Origin: Flavobacterium haoranii
Lineage (GTDB): Bacteria; Bacteroidota; Bacteroidia; Flavobacteriales; Flavobacteriaceae
Assembly: GCF_009363055.1 (NCBI RefSeq)
Contig: NZ_CP045292.1
Coordinates: 744,001 to 808,000 of the forward strand
Reading direction: 5' to 3'
DNA: 64,000 nt
In this document: positions 26,216 to 35,663 of the stretch, in pieces
How positions within the stretch are numbered: position 1 is the first letter of the stretch
Layout: each line of letters starts with the position of its first letter
Translations under genes and position numbers: made by a program
Notes under the pieces: model-generated
The model's input: only the letters and a program-made list of their open reading frames with translations
Databases searched by the model: none
Told to the model about the DNA's origin: nothing

Positions 26216-26957
26216 TTTGTATCGATTGGGTTAATAATTTATAAATATCTTGATAATTTGAATCTTTTAAAAATTCAATATGCTTTTCAATAGTTTTGGT
26301 ATCATTTCGCAATGCTGGTCCTGTTTGCGCTTCTTTTGGAGAAAGGAAATTAATTTTATTGGCCACTTCCTGAATTAAAGGTTGTAAAACTTCAAACGGA
26401 ACATTATTAGTTGCACAAATTTCACTGCCAATAACGTACATATGATTCACAAAATTACTTACAAAAACAGCTGCTACATGTAAGCTTTTTCGTTGTTCCG
26501 ATGAAATATTGTAAACTTTATTTGAAATAGAGTTTGCTAATAGTTCTAAAGTCTTGTAATCTTCTTCGTTTTCAGCTTCTAAACACAATGGAATAGAAGA
26601 GAAGTCGACTTCCTTACTTTTAGAAAATGTTTGTAACGGGTAAAAAACACCTTTTCTATTTTTTGAACCCAAAACTTCTAAACTTGAAGTTCCTGAAGTA
26701 TGAACGACTAACTTATTTTTAAACGGAATTTGGCTTGAAACTTCATTTATAGCATTATCAGTTACTGAAATGATATAAACATCAACTTCTTGTAAAGCAT
26801 TGTAATCGTTAGTAATTTGTTCTTTTGGCAACAAATGTATAAGCGATTTTGGTTGGCGTGCAAAAGCTTGCACCAAAGAAACTTCTTTCGTTTGCAAAAA
26901 CACTTTAATTAAGTGTTGGGCGACATTACCACTACCAATTACCGTTACTTTTAACAT
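26196..26957 (-). CDS. Rossmann-like/DUF2520 domain protein
   Basis: A 253-residue protein with an N-terminal NAD(P)-binding Rossmann motif VTVIGSGNVAQHL (about residues 4-16) and a C-terminal DUF2520 helical domain (about 125-250). The layout is like F420-dependent oxidoreductase/pyrroline-5-carboxylate reductase-type dehydrogenases. The substrate is unknown. It overlaps the kdsC-like gene by 20 bases, a pairing I recall as common in Flavobacteriaceae, so co-transcription is likely. Confidence 0.85.
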   Translation of the reverse strand: MLKVTVIGSGNVAQHLIKVFLQTKEVSLVQAFARQPKSLIHLLPKEQITNDYNALQEVDVYIISVTDNAINEVSSQIPFKNKLVVHTSGTSSLEVLGSKNRKGVFYPLQTFSKSKEVDFSSIPLCLEAENEEDYKTLELLANSISNKVYNISSEQRKSLHVAAVFVSNFVNHMYVIGSEICATNNVPFEVLQPLIQEVANKINFLSPKEAQTGPALRNDTKTIEKHIEFLKDSNYQDIYKLLTQSIQNVAKEL

Positions 26958-27097
26958 GTTGCTAAATTAGTGAATTTTTAGTATTATTATTTATCACAAT
27001 ACTTCGAATCACGTGTTATAAAATTTAAAGTTGATTATCAATTTGTTAAATAGTTTATTTTTAGATAAGTTTTAAAAGTTAATTGAATATAGATATG

Positions 27098-27105
27098 TAC
27101 ATTTG
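27098..27105 (+). promoter_or_regulatory. -7 box for the T9SS cargo gene
   Basis: TACATTTG matches TAnnTTTG, 24 bases before the ATG at 27129. No clear -33 is seen. Confidence 0.45.
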
Positions 27106-27128
27106 AGTTTATCTTTATTCTTTTAAAT

Positions 27129-28925
27129 ATGAAGAAATTTTACTTTTTTGTACTATTTTTCTTTTCAATTTTTGCAAATAGCCAAGTTATAATGTACTTA
27201 TATGGAAATTTACAAGATACTAATAATGATAGTATAATTTCTCCTGGTGATACTATAATTTATTCAATATATTTACAAGTAAGTAATGTTTCTATAGGAA
27301 ATGCAATTTTTACAGATTCCCTTACAAATTTTATGTATGACTCTAGTCAGTATGTTATTCAACCTGGTTATCATGTATATAACGGCCCAATTTATACTAT
27401 TAATCAGGCAGATATTGATTTTGGATATGTATATAATTCAGTGTTTTTAAACGGAAATACAATAAGTCCATTTCAACAAATATCTATTTCTTCTATTGAT
27501 GATGTAATATGTCCGTTTTGTCCAATTGATCCATTATGTCCAAATTGTACAGTTACACCTTTAGTTTCGTATCCTACAGGAAATAATAATGTTCAAGGAA
27601 ATATAAAATATGATTTTAATTCTAATGGATGCGATATTAATGATTTTGACTTCTCAAATCTAAATTTTAGTTTTTCTAGTAGTAATATTACCTTTTCTTT
27701 TTATCCAAATACTAATGGACATTTTATTACTTATTTAAACGATGGTTTATATTCTATAACTCCAAATTTAGAAAACTCTACCTATTTCAATATTTCACCA
27801 ACCAATTTTATAGTAGATTTTCCTTCACAAGCAAGTCCTTTTACGCAAGATTTTTGCGTTACAGCAAATGGTGTACATTCTGATGTTGAAATTATGATTG
27901 TACCAACAACTTCTGCTCGTCCAGGTTTTGATGCAAATTATAAGCTGGTTTATAGAAACAAAGGAAACCAAGTTGAAAATGGAAGTATTTCTTTAACTTT
28001 TGATGATTCGGTTTTAGATTATTTGTCTTCAAATCCTATTTATAATAGTTTAGCAACCAATAGTTTTATTTGGAATTATACAAATTTACAACCATTTGAA
28101 ACCAGAGAAATTGAAATTTCATTTAATGTAAATTCTCCAATGGAATCTCCAGCTGTAAATAACGGAGATATTTTAAATTACACAGCTACTATTACAACAG
28201 CAAATACAGATGAAACTCCTGTAGATAATACATTCACTTTAAACCAAACAGTTGTTGGTTCTTATGATCCAAATGATAAAACATGTTTAGAAGGTGAGTA
28301 TGTGTCATCAAATGTTGTTGGAAAATACGTTCATTATGTAATTCGTTTTGAAAATACAGGAACCTATCCTGCAGAAAATATTGTAGTTAAAGATATGATT
28401 GATATTTCTAAGTTTGATATTTCAACTTTAGTGCCATTACATGGAAGTCATGAGTTTTACACAAGAATTAAAGACAATAAAGTAGAATTCATTTTTGAAA
28501 ACATCAATTTAGATTTTAACGATGCTACAAACGATGGTTATGTTGCGTTTAAAATTAAAACATTACCAACTTTGAATATTGGGGATTCTTTTAGTAATAA
28601 TGCAAATATTTATTTCGATTATAATTTTCCAATTACGACGAATACATACAACACAACAATTAATAATGTTCTAAACAATCAAGATTTTGTTTTTGAAAAC
28701 GAATTTGTATTGTATCCAAATCCTGCAAATGAAATTATTAATATTTCGACTAAAAATCAAACAGAAATCAATTCAGTTGAAATCTATAATTTAGTAGGAC
28801 AAATTGTATTAGCAATTCCAAATACTACAAATAAAATTGATGTTTCAAACTTAGAAACGGGAACGTATTTTATTAAAGTGAATACAGAAAAGGGTAGTAC
28901 TACGACGAAGTTTGTGAAAGAATAG
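27129..28925 (+). CDS. T9SS type A sorting domain-containing secreted protein
   Basis: A 598-residue secreted protein. It has a signal peptide (about residues 1-19, ending FANSQ), a Cys/Pro-rich stretch at 128-140 (CPFCPIDPLCPNC), beta-sandwich DUF11/DUF7619-like repeats with the hallmark GSYDPNDK at 377-384, and a C-terminal T9SS type A sorting domain (about 525-598; YPNPANEIINI ... GTYFIKVNTEKG). It would be exported by Sec, moved across the outer membrane by the type IX system and anchored or released. Its specific role is unknown. It has its own promoter and terminator. Confidence 0.9.
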   Translation: MKKFYFFVLFFFSIFANSQVIMYLYGNLQDTNNDSIISPGDTIIYSIYLQVSNVSIGNAIFTDSLTNFMYDSSQYVIQPGYHVYNGPIYTINQADIDFGYVYNSVFLNGNTISPFQQISISSIDDVICPFCPIDPLCPNCTVTPLVSYPTGNNNVQGNIKYDFNSNGCDINDFDFSNLNFSFSSSNITFSFYPNTNGHFITYLNDGLYSITPNLENSTYFNISPTNFIVDFPSQASPFTQDFCVTANGVHSDVEIMIVPTTSARPGFDANYKLVYRNKGNQVENGSISLTFDDSVLDYLSSNPIYNSLATNSFIWNYTNLQPFETREIEISFNVNSPMESPAVNNGDILNYTATITTANTDETPVDNTFTLNQTVVGSYDPNDKTCLEGEYVSSNVVGKYVHYVIRFENTGTYPAENIVVKDMIDISKFDISTLVPLHGSHEFYTRIKDNKVEFIFENINLDFNDATNDGYVAFKIKTLPTLNIGDSFSNNANIYFDYNFPITTNTYNTTINNVLNNQDFVFENEFVLYPNPANEIINISTKNQTEINSVEIYNLVGQIVLAIPNTTNKIDVSNLETGTYFIKVNTEKGSTTTKFVKE

Positions 28926-28949
28926 TTCTCGACTCTGCTCGAACTGCAA
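28925..28949 (-). repeat. REP-like palindrome, copy D
   Basis: Minus strand: closing bases GT, TCGAG, loop CAGAG, TCGAGA, closing AC, preceded by a degenerate GTTGCA instead of GTCA. It touches the T9SS gene stop codon. Confidence 0.65.
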
Positions 28950-28956
28950 CATACAA

Positions 28957-28990
28957 AAAAACTCCAAAATTTAATTTTGGAGTTTTTTTT
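28957..28990. terminator. terminator after the T9SS gene
   Basis: Stem ACTCCAAAAT/ATTTTGGAGT with A-run and T-run flanks; it can serve both the T9SS gene and convergent pheT. Confidence 0.8.
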
Positions 28991-29021
28991 ATATTGTAAA
29001 CTGTAATCTATCTACTGTAAA

Positions 29022-31451
29022 CTATCGAAGCGAAGCTCCTAATTCTTTTTCAAGATTAGTTTGTAATTTCGACATAATTTTCTCGATCTCTTTATCGTTT
29101 AATGTTTTGCTTTCATCTTGAATGGTAAAACTTACAGCATATGATTTTTTACCTTCGGGTAAGTTTTTGCCTTCGTAAACGTCAAATAAATTAATGTCTT
29201 TTAATAATTTTTTCTCGGTTTGTTTCGCTACTTTATAAACTTCTTCAAAAGCTACAGAACTATCTAATAATAATGCTAAATCTCTACGAACTTCGGGATA
29301 TTTAGGAATATCAGTATACTTAATTTTATTTGAAATGTATTTTTGAATTTTATCCCAAAAAATATCAGCATATAGAACTTCTTGTTTAATATCGAAATGC
29401 TTTAATACCGATTTTTTAACCGTTCCCATCTCTAAAATAATTTCTTTACCAATCGCTAAAGCAATTCCTTCATTAAAAATATCATTTTCAAAAGGTAAAG
29501 TCGATACTTTAGAATCTAAACCAATTCTTGATAAAATGGTATTGATATATCCTTTAAATAAGAAAAAGTCCGATTTTTGTTGAGCTTGCGCCCAAGATTC
29601 ATCATTTCTATTACCTGTCAAAAACAAAGTTAAATGTTTATTTTCTTCATAACCAGAAGGTAATTTATGATAGGTTTTTCCAAATTCAAAAAACTTTAAA
29701 TCAGCACGTTTTCTATTAATGTTGAATGAAACGGCTTCTAAACCAGAAAACAACATTGATTGACGCATTGCTGATAAATCGTTACTTAAAGGGTTTAACA
29801 TTAATACATTAAACTCTTCTCTAATTTTATCAGAAAGCTTTACATAATCTGGAGTTGTAAGCGAATTCGCCATCATTTCGTTAAATCCTAAAGAACACAA
29901 CTGATTAGAAATGATATTTTGAACTTTAAATTCTTCTGTTCTTGATGAATTTGAAATCGTTGCGTTTAATTTTTGAGAAAACTCAATGTTGTTATAACCA
30001 TAAACACGTAAAATTTCTTCAATTACATCAATTTCTCTTTGAACATCAACACGGTAAGAAGGAATTAATAAACCTAAACCAGCTTCTGTAACATTGTTAA
30101 TTTTAATATCTAAAGCAACTAAAATCTTTTTAATAATATCTTTTGGAATATCTTGACCAATGATTTTTTTAATTTTATCAAACGTCAAAAAAACTTGGAA
30201 ATCCTCAATTTTCTTTGGATAAATATCAGTTACATCTGAAGTAATTTCTCCACCAGCAACTTCTTGAATTAATAAAGCAGCACGTTTTAAAGCATACTCT
30301 GTAATTGTAGGATCAATTCCTCTTTCAAAACGGAAAGAAGCATCAGTACTCAAAGTATGTCTTTTTGCTGTTTTACGAATTGAAACTGGATTGAAATAAG
30401 CACTTTCTAAGAAAATAGAAGAAGTGTTTTCATTTACCCCAGAATCTTTTCCGCCAAAAACTCCAGCAATACACATTGGTTCTTCTGCATTACAAATCAT
30501 TAAATCTTCAGCATCTAATGTACGCTCTATATCGTCTAATGTTGTAAATTTAGTTCCGGCTTCAACAGTCTTAACAACTATTTTATTTCCTTTAATTTTT
30601 GCAGCATCAAAAGCATGTAAAGGTTGTCCTAATTCGTGTAACACATAATTAGTAACATCAACCACATTATTTTTTGGAGTTAAACCAATAGCTTTTAATC
30701 TATTTTGTAACCAACTTGGAGATGGTTTTACACTAATTCCAGAAATTGTAACACCACAATAACGAGGTGCTAATTTGTCGTTTTCAACCTGAACGTCTAT
30801 TTTTAAAGTACGCTTGTCAACTTTAAAATTACTAACTGAAGGTGTAATTAATTCCGATTGTTTATCGCGAATAATTTTTGCAGCTCTCAAATCCCTTGCA
30901 ACACCATAATGGCTCATCGCATCTGCTCTGTTTGGTGTTAAACCAATTTCGAAAACTTGATCACTTTCTATATTGAAAATTTTAGCAGCAGGAGTTCCAG
31001 GTTTTAAATTTTCATCTAAAATTAAAATTCCATCATGACTTTCACCAAGACCCAATTCGTCTTCAGCGCAAATCATTCCATTACTTTCTTCGCCTCTAAT
31101 TTTTCCTTTTTTTATTTCAAATGCGTTTCCTTCTTTGTCATATAATTTAGTACCAATAGTTGCAACGGGTACTTTTTGTCCTGCTGCTACATTTGGAGCA
31201 CCACAAACAATTTGTACTGGTGCATTTCCATCTCCTAAATCTACTGTGGTAATTCTTAGTCGGTCAGCATTTGGATGTTGTACACATGTTAAAACATGCC
31301 CTACAACAACTCCTTGTAAACCTCCTTTTAAACTTTCGTAAGTATCTACACCTTCAACTTCTAAACCTAAATCTGTTAAGATTTCAGAAATTTCTTCAGT
31401 ACTTAAATCTGTCTTAATAAATTGTTTTAACCAATTTAATGAAATACGCAT
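29022..31451 (-). CDS. pheT: phenylalanine--tRNA ligase beta subunit
   Basis: An 809-residue PheT, the beta chain of the alpha2-beta2 synthetase that charges tRNA-Phe. Domains in order: N-terminal helix (MRISLNWLKQFI), OB-fold tRNA-binding domain (about residues 40-150), B3/B4 editing domain (about 210-390), B5 domain (about 400-480), catalytic-like core, and the C-terminal anticodon-binding FDX-ACB domain (about 715-809, starting YTDIPKYPEVRRDLALLLD). Length is typical. pheS is not in the window. A -7 box TATCTTTG (minus strand, 31473-31480) lies just upstream. Confidence 0.96.
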   Translation of the reverse strand: MRISLNWLKQFIKTDLSTEEISEILTDLGLEVEGVDTYESLKGGLQGVVVGHVLTCVQHPNADRLRITTVDLGDGNAPVQIVCGAPNVAAGQKVPVATIGTKLYDKEGNAFEIKKGKIRGEESNGMICAEDELGLGESHDGILILDENLKPGTPAAKIFNIESDQVFEIGLTPNRADAMSHYGVARDLRAAKIIRDKQSELITPSVSNFKVDKRTLKIDVQVENDKLAPRYCGVTISGISVKPSPSWLQNRLKAIGLTPKNNVVDVTNYVLHELGQPLHAFDAAKIKGNKIVVKTVEAGTKFTTLDDIERTLDAEDLMICNAEEPMCIAGVFGGKDSGVNENTSSIFLESAYFNPVSIRKTAKRHTLSTDASFRFERGIDPTITEYALKRAALLIQEVAGGEITSDVTDIYPKKIEDFQVFLTFDKIKKIIGQDIPKDIIKKILVALDIKINNVTEAGLGLLIPSYRVDVQREIDVIEEILRVYGYNNIEFSQKLNATISNSSRTEEFKVQNIISNQLCSLGFNEMMANSLTTPDYVKLSDKIREEFNVLMLNPLSNDLSAMRQSMLFSGLEAVSFNINRKRADLKFFEFGKTYHKLPSGYEENKHLTLFLTGNRNDESWAQAQQKSDFFLFKGYINTILSRIGLDSKVSTLPFENDIFNEGIALAIGKEIILEMGTVKKSVLKHFDIKQEVLYADIFWDKIQKYISNKIKYTDIPKYPEVRRDLALLLDSSVAFEEVYKVAKQTEKKLLKDINLFDVYEGKNLPEGKKSYAVSFTIQDESKTLNDKEIEKIMSKLQTNLEKELGASLR

Positions 31452-31472
31452 TTTGTATCGATTTTAAAGATG

Positions 31473-31480
31473 CAAAGATA
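31473..31480 (-). promoter_or_regulatory. -7 box for pheT
   Basis: Minus-strand TATCTTTG fits TAnnTTTG, 21 bases before the pheT ATG. The rest of 31481-31706 is very AT-rich and shows no gene. Confidence 0.45.
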
Positions 31481-31706
31481 CTTTTAAATTTAGAATTGTG
31501 AAATTTGATAGAATAAAATTTATTTGAAACTCATTTTAAATGAAATGTAACAAAATTTGTGACAATTCTTAATTACGTTTAAAAATTAATAAAAATTAAG
31601 CTTTAAAAATGTTAATAATTAAAAAAAATAAGGTTAAAAATATGTTATATGTAAAATAGTGCTATTTATTGAAAATATAATGCTACTTTTTTGAGAATTG
31701 AACTTA

Positions 31707-31714
31707 TAATTTTG
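31707..31714 (+). promoter_or_regulatory. -7 box for the aldehyde dehydrogenase gene
   Basis: TAATTTTG fits TAnnTTTG, 22 bases before the ATG at 31737. Confidence 0.45.
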
Positions 31715-31736
31715 AATAAACCAAAAATTTAAAAAT

Positions 31737-33242
31737 ATGAGTAGTTTAATTCAAAGACCACAATTAAAAGAAAAGTACGATAATTATATTAACGGAAAAT
31801 GGGTTGCACCATCAACAGGACAATATTTTGAAGTATTATCACCAGTTGACGGAAAATTAATGGCTAAAGCAGCACATTCTGCAAAATTAGATATAGAAAA
31901 TGCTGTAGATGCAGCAGCAGTAGCTTTCAAAGCTTGGAGTGAAACTTCAGCAACAGAAAGAAGCATTATATTAAATAAAATTGCAGATAGAATGGAAGCT
32001 AATTTAGAATATTTAGCTGCTGTAGAAACATTAGATAATGGTAAAGCAGTTCGCGAAACTTTAGCGGCTGATATTCCATTAGCAATTGATCACTTCCGTT
32101 ATTTTGCAGGAGTAATTCGTGCAGAAGAAGGTTCAATTAATGAATTAGATAAAGATACTGTTTCTGTAATTGTACATGAGCCAATTGGTGTAATTGCACA
32201 AATTATTCCATGGAATTTTCCAATTTTAATGGCTGTTTGGAAGTTAGCTCCAGCTTTAGCTGCAGGTAACTGTGTGGTATTAAAACCAGCTGAAAGTACA
32301 CCAATTTCTATTATGGTATTAATGGAATTAATTGGTGATTTACTTCCTGCAGGTGTAATAAATGTTGTTAACGGATTTGGTGCAGAATTAGGACGTGGAT
32401 TAGTAACAAATCCAAAAGTTTCTAAAGCTGCATTTACAGGTTCAACAGCAACAGGTAGAATGGTAATGCAATATGCAACTGAAAATATTATTCCAGTTAC
32501 TTTAGAGTTAGGAGGAAAATCGCCTAATATTTTCTTTCCATCTGTTATGGATGCTGATGATGAATTTTTAGATAAAGCTATAGAAGGAGCTGTATTATTT
32601 GCATTAAATCAAGGTGAAATTTGTACTTGTCCATCGAGATTATTAATTCACGAATCAATCTACGATAAATTTATTGAAAGAGTTTTAGCACGTGTTAAAG
32701 CTATTAAAACAGGTAGCCCTTTTGACCCAACAGTAATGATGGGAGCTCAAGCTTCACAAATTCAAAAAGATAAAATTTTATCTTACATTAAATTAGGTAA
32801 AGAAGAAGGTGCAGAGTTGTTATGTGGTGGAGATGTTAACCATTTAGGTGGTGATTTAGAAGGTGGATATTACATTCAACCAACTTTATTTAAAGGGCAC
32901 AACAAAATGCGTATTTTTCAAGAAGAAATTTTTGGACCAGTATTAGCAGTAACAACTTTCAAAACTACTGAAGAAGCTTTAGAAATTGCAAACGATACTA
33001 TGTATGGTTTAGGTGCTGGTGTATGGACTCGTGATGCTCACGAATTATACCAAGTTCCTAGAGCAATTCAAGCGGGTAGAGTTTGGGTAAATCAATATCA
33101 TTCTTATCCAGCGGGAGCTCCGTTTGGTGGTTACAAACAATCAGGTATTGGTCGTGAAAATCATAAAATGATGTTAGATCATTACCGTCAAACTAAGAAT
33201 ATGCTAATTTCTTACAACAAAAATAAATTAGGATTCTTTTAA
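31737..33242 (+). CDS. NAD-dependent aldehyde dehydrogenase (AldB/ExaC-like)
   Basis: A 501-residue aldehyde dehydrogenase that oxidises aldehydes to acids. The oxyanion Asn is in IPWNFP (N160), the general base is E257 in LELGGKSP, the nucleotide-binding FTGSTATG lies at 233-240, and the catalytic cysteine is C296 in GEICTCPSR. The GE(I/V)CTCPSR form is characteristic of the AldB/ExaC acetaldehyde dehydrogenases. A DUF779 gene follows, a known pairing for this subgroup, and an AraC-type regulator is convergent. A substrate of acetaldehyde type is inferred from the subgroup. Confidence 0.94.
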   Translation: MSSLIQRPQLKEKYDNYINGKWVAPSTGQYFEVLSPVDGKLMAKAAHSAKLDIENAVDAAAVAFKAWSETSATERSIILNKIADRMEANLEYLAAVETLDNGKAVRETLAADIPLAIDHFRYFAGVIRAEEGSINELDKDTVSVIVHEPIGVIAQIIPWNFPILMAVWKLAPALAAGNCVVLKPAESTPISIMVLMELIGDLLPAGVINVVNGFGAELGRGLVTNPKVSKAAFTGSTATGRMVMQYATENIIPVTLELGGKSPNIFFPSVMDADDEFLDKAIEGAVLFALNQGEICTCPSRLLIHESIYDKFIERVLARVKAIKTGSPFDPTVMMGAQASQIQKDKILSYIKLGKEEGAELLCGGDVNHLGGDLEGGYYIQPTLFKGHNKMRIFQEEIFGPVLAVTTFKTTEEALEIANDTMYGLGAGVWTRDAHELYQVPRAIQAGRVWVNQYHSYPAGAPFGGYKQSGIGRENHKMMLDHYRQTKNMLISYNKNKLGFF

Positions 33243-33263
33243 TGGTTAAATTTTGGTAACTTT

Positions 33264-33287
33264 AAGCCACGAGATTTCTCGTGGCTT
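33264..33287 (+). terminator. hairpin between the aldehyde dehydrogenase and DUF779 genes
   Basis: Perfect 11-bp arms AAGCCACGAGA/TCTCGTGGCTT with a 2-base centre, followed by ATATTTTT. It could be a partial terminator that lowers DUF779 expression, or an mRNA-stabilising hairpin. Confidence 0.55.
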
Positions 33288-33302
33288 ATATTTTTAAATA
33301 TT

Positions 33303-33686
33303 ATGGAAAAATTAAATAGAGTAGATGTTACAGCAGCAGCATTAGAAGTTATAAAAATGCTAGAAAGTAAGTTTGGCGACTTAATGTTTTATCAAGCAGG
33401 TGGATGTTGTGAAGGAACGCAACCACAATGTTTTGAGAAAGGTGGATTTTATTTGCGTACTGGAGATGTTTGTATTGGAACAGTAAATGGCCACGAATTT
33501 TGGTTAGATAAAGATTTGTTTGAATATTGGAAATATTCTCACTTTACTTTAGATGTAGTTGATGGTCACGGACCTGGTGGATTTTCATTAGAAACTCCTT
33601 ATGGAAAAACTTTCAAAGTAATTTATAGGTTATTTACCGAAGAAGAATTAGAAAATTTAGAACCTCTAAAACGTTTTGATTATTAA
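33303..33686 (+). CDS. DUF779 domain protein
   Basis: A 127-residue protein of the DUF779 family with the Cys-rich metal-site-like motif GGCCEGTQPQCFEKG (about residues 38-52) and FTLDVVDGHGPGGFSLE. The family nearly always accompanies aldehyde dehydrogenases of the AldB/ExaC group, as here, so a role as accessory or maturation factor is plausible but unproven. It probably shares the dehydrogenase promoter across an intervening hairpin. The stop overlaps the convergent AraC gene by 4 bases. Confidence 0.88.
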   Translation: MEKLNRVDVTAAALEVIKMLESKFGDLMFYQAGGCCEGTQPQCFEKGGFYLRTGDVCIGTVNGHEFWLDKDLFEYWKYSHFTLDVVDGHGPGGFSLETPYGKTFKVIYRLFTEEELENLEPLKRFDY

Positions 33687-34609
33687 CGAGTAAAATTCAT
33701 TAATTGGTATTGTTTTGGAGTAACTCCTTCATATTTTTTAAATAAACGTATGAAATAGTTGCTATCTTCAAAACCAGATGCAAAGCTAACTTCATTTATT
33801 TGAATTCCAGGATTTTTTAATAATTTTTTTGCAAACTTAATTTTTTCATTCAAAATAAATTCTACCGGAGTTACGCCTAATTCACGTTTAAAATAACGAT
33901 AAAAGGAAGTAGAACTCATGCAAGCTTTATCGCTCAAATCTTTAATATTGATGTTTTCGGTAATATTTTGACGAATATATTCAACAACCTGACTCATGGG
34001 ATTTGAACTATCTAAAAGTAATTGTTCATTTTCATAAGAACGCATTGTTTGCGTTTGTATAATTCTAATAATCAATTCTTGTAATGTTAAATCGGTAATA
34101 ATATCTTTAGTTACCGATGTACTCATACATTCTTTAATCAATTTGTTTAAAGTAGTTGCCAATTCTACATTATTATAAAAAAAGTAGTTTTCGTAATCTA
34201 GTTTCCAAAAATTACTTTTTCCTTCTTTCGGATAACGTTCGTTTAAAATAGTTAAAGTGTCTTTAATCTTAAAATGATCGATAGCTAAAGCTAAACATTG
34301 TGTAGGATTTTTTTGAGAAGCTTCAGGAAAGTCAATTTTCATTTCAACATTTGAAGGAACTACAACAGTTTCTCCGGGTAAATATTCAAACTCAGGATCG
34401 TCAAACAAATGCATTACTTTTTTACCTCGAAGCATGCTTGTGACTACTAAATCATTGAATTTTAAAGGAACTAAAGCCGATTCTTTATAAGTTTCAAATA
34501 AATTTAACTCACAATTATTTAACGAAAATACAGTTCGATTTTCGACTAAAGTTTTTAACGATTTTTCGTGCGTTAAAGCGGGAGTAGTGAGTAAATTTTT
34601 AGAAGGCAT
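33683..34609 (-). CDS. AraC family transcriptional regulator
   Basis: A 308-residue regulator with an N-terminal AraC_N-like sensor domain (about residues 20-190) and a C-terminal double helix-turn-helix (about 205-305; IKDLSDKACMSSTSFYRYFKR is helix-turn-helix 1 in part, and ASGFEDSNYFIRLFKKYEG is helix-turn-helix 2). It is convergent with, and overlaps by 4 bases, the DUF779 gene. By position it is the likely regulator of the aldehyde dehydrogenase-DUF779 pair, as seen in other bacteria with this gene set. Confidence 0.92.
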   Translation of the reverse strand: MPSKNLLTTPALTHEKSLKTLVENRTVFSLNNCELNLFETYKESALVPLKFNDLVVTSMLRGKKVMHLFDDPEFEYLPGETVVVPSNVEMKIDFPEASQKNPTQCLALAIDHFKIKDTLTILNERYPKEGKSNFWKLDYENYFFYNNVELATTLNKLIKECMSTSVTKDIITDLTLQELIIRIIQTQTMRSYENEQLLLDSSNPMSQVVEYIRQNITENINIKDLSDKACMSSTSFYRYFKRELGVTPVEFILNEKIKFAKKLLKNPGIQINEVSFASGFEDSNYFIRLFKKYEGVTPKQYQLMNFTR

Positions 34610-34708
34610 TTTAGATTTTAGTAAATTTATAAATCTAATTTATGAAAAATAAAATAAAAATAAAAGGAAACTATATCTAATTAGCGTTAATCTAACTAAA
34701 CAAATTAT

Positions 34709-35572
34709 TTATAAAATTTCTTCTACGTGTTTTTTAATATTTGCTGCCATTTTTTTTGTAGGTAAATCGTTAGCATCATTACCAAAAGGATCTTCAATTT
34801 CTTCAGCAATTAACTCTAAACTAGCCAATACATAAAAAATGAAAATTACAACAGGAATTGCATAATAACCTAAGCTAAAAACATAACCAAATGGCAACGT
34901 CATAATGTAAAAGAATATAAATTTCTTTATAAACGAGCTATAAGAGTAGGGAATAGGTGTGTTTTTGATTCTTTCACAAGCACCACAAATATCCGTAAAC
35001 GATTGTAATTCGGCATTGATAACAATTAGTTGGTCGCCTGAAATTTTACCCGAAACATATAAATCATTTGCTTTTTGAAACAACATTTTTGCAATTTGAT
35101 TTGGACGATGTTTATGATCATCAATTTCTAAATCTAAACCTTCAATTAGCATTAAAGCCGTTTCTTCATCAGCAAGATGTTTTTGTAAAATTGAAGCATA
35201 GCTTGGAATCAACTTTCGATAGTAATTTCTATCGTGTTCGTCTTTTAAATAAGCAGAAAGTTTTAAGGCTAGATTTCGACTATTATTTACTAATGCACCC
35301 CAATGTTTTCTTCCTTCCCACCAACGATCATAAGCTGTATTTGTTCTAAAAACCAATAAAAGTGAAATTACAAAACTTAAGGTTCCGTGCATTAATGTTA
35401 AGTTTTTTAAATTGTGCTTTTCACTCAATTGCCAATATTCCATTTCTAAATAAGCAACGCCATATGCGTATAAACCTATAAAAATCATCATAGGAATTAA
35501 TTGACGAAAGGTATCCGATTTATGGAAACGGAAAATAAATGTAATCCAGTCTTTTGGGTTGTATTGAACCAT
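34709..35572 (-). CDS. bestrophin family ion channel
   Basis: A 287-residue bestrophin-type (UPF0187) membrane channel. It starts MVQYNPKDWITFIFRFHKSD; the family motif LVFRTNTAYDRWWEGRKHWG is at about residues 70-89, followed by NSRNLALK. About four hydrophobic helices are visible. Bacterial homologues conduct ions; selectivity varies. In-frame sequence upstream to 35605 would add eleven residues without homology, so ATG at 35572 is preferred. Confidence 0.88.
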   Translation of the reverse strand: MVQYNPKDWITFIFRFHKSDTFRQLIPMMIFIGLYAYGVAYLEMEYWQLSEKHNLKNLTLMHGTLSFVISLLLVFRTNTAYDRWWEGRKHWGALVNNSRNLALKLSAYLKDEHDRNYYRKLIPSYASILQKHLADEETALMLIEGLDLEIDDHKHRPNQIAKMLFQKANDLYVSGKISGDQLIVINAELQSFTDICGACERIKNTPIPYSYSSFIKKFIFFYIMTLPFGYVFSLGYYAIPVVIFIFYVLASLELIAEEIEDPFGNDANDLPTKKMAANIKKHVEEIL

Positions 35573-35663
35573 AATTTTTAAATTTTCAATGTGTCGATAT
35601 ATCAATGATTCAATGCACTTTATTTAATTAATTGGCATATTGACACATTCTCTTATTGTCTAA

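Noticed and set aside
28990..29030. Repeated TGTAAACTGTAATC-like text as an XRE operator
   Set aside because: It lacks the paired TTACA/TGTAA arms and overlaps the end of pheT; it is common intergenic sequence in these genomes.
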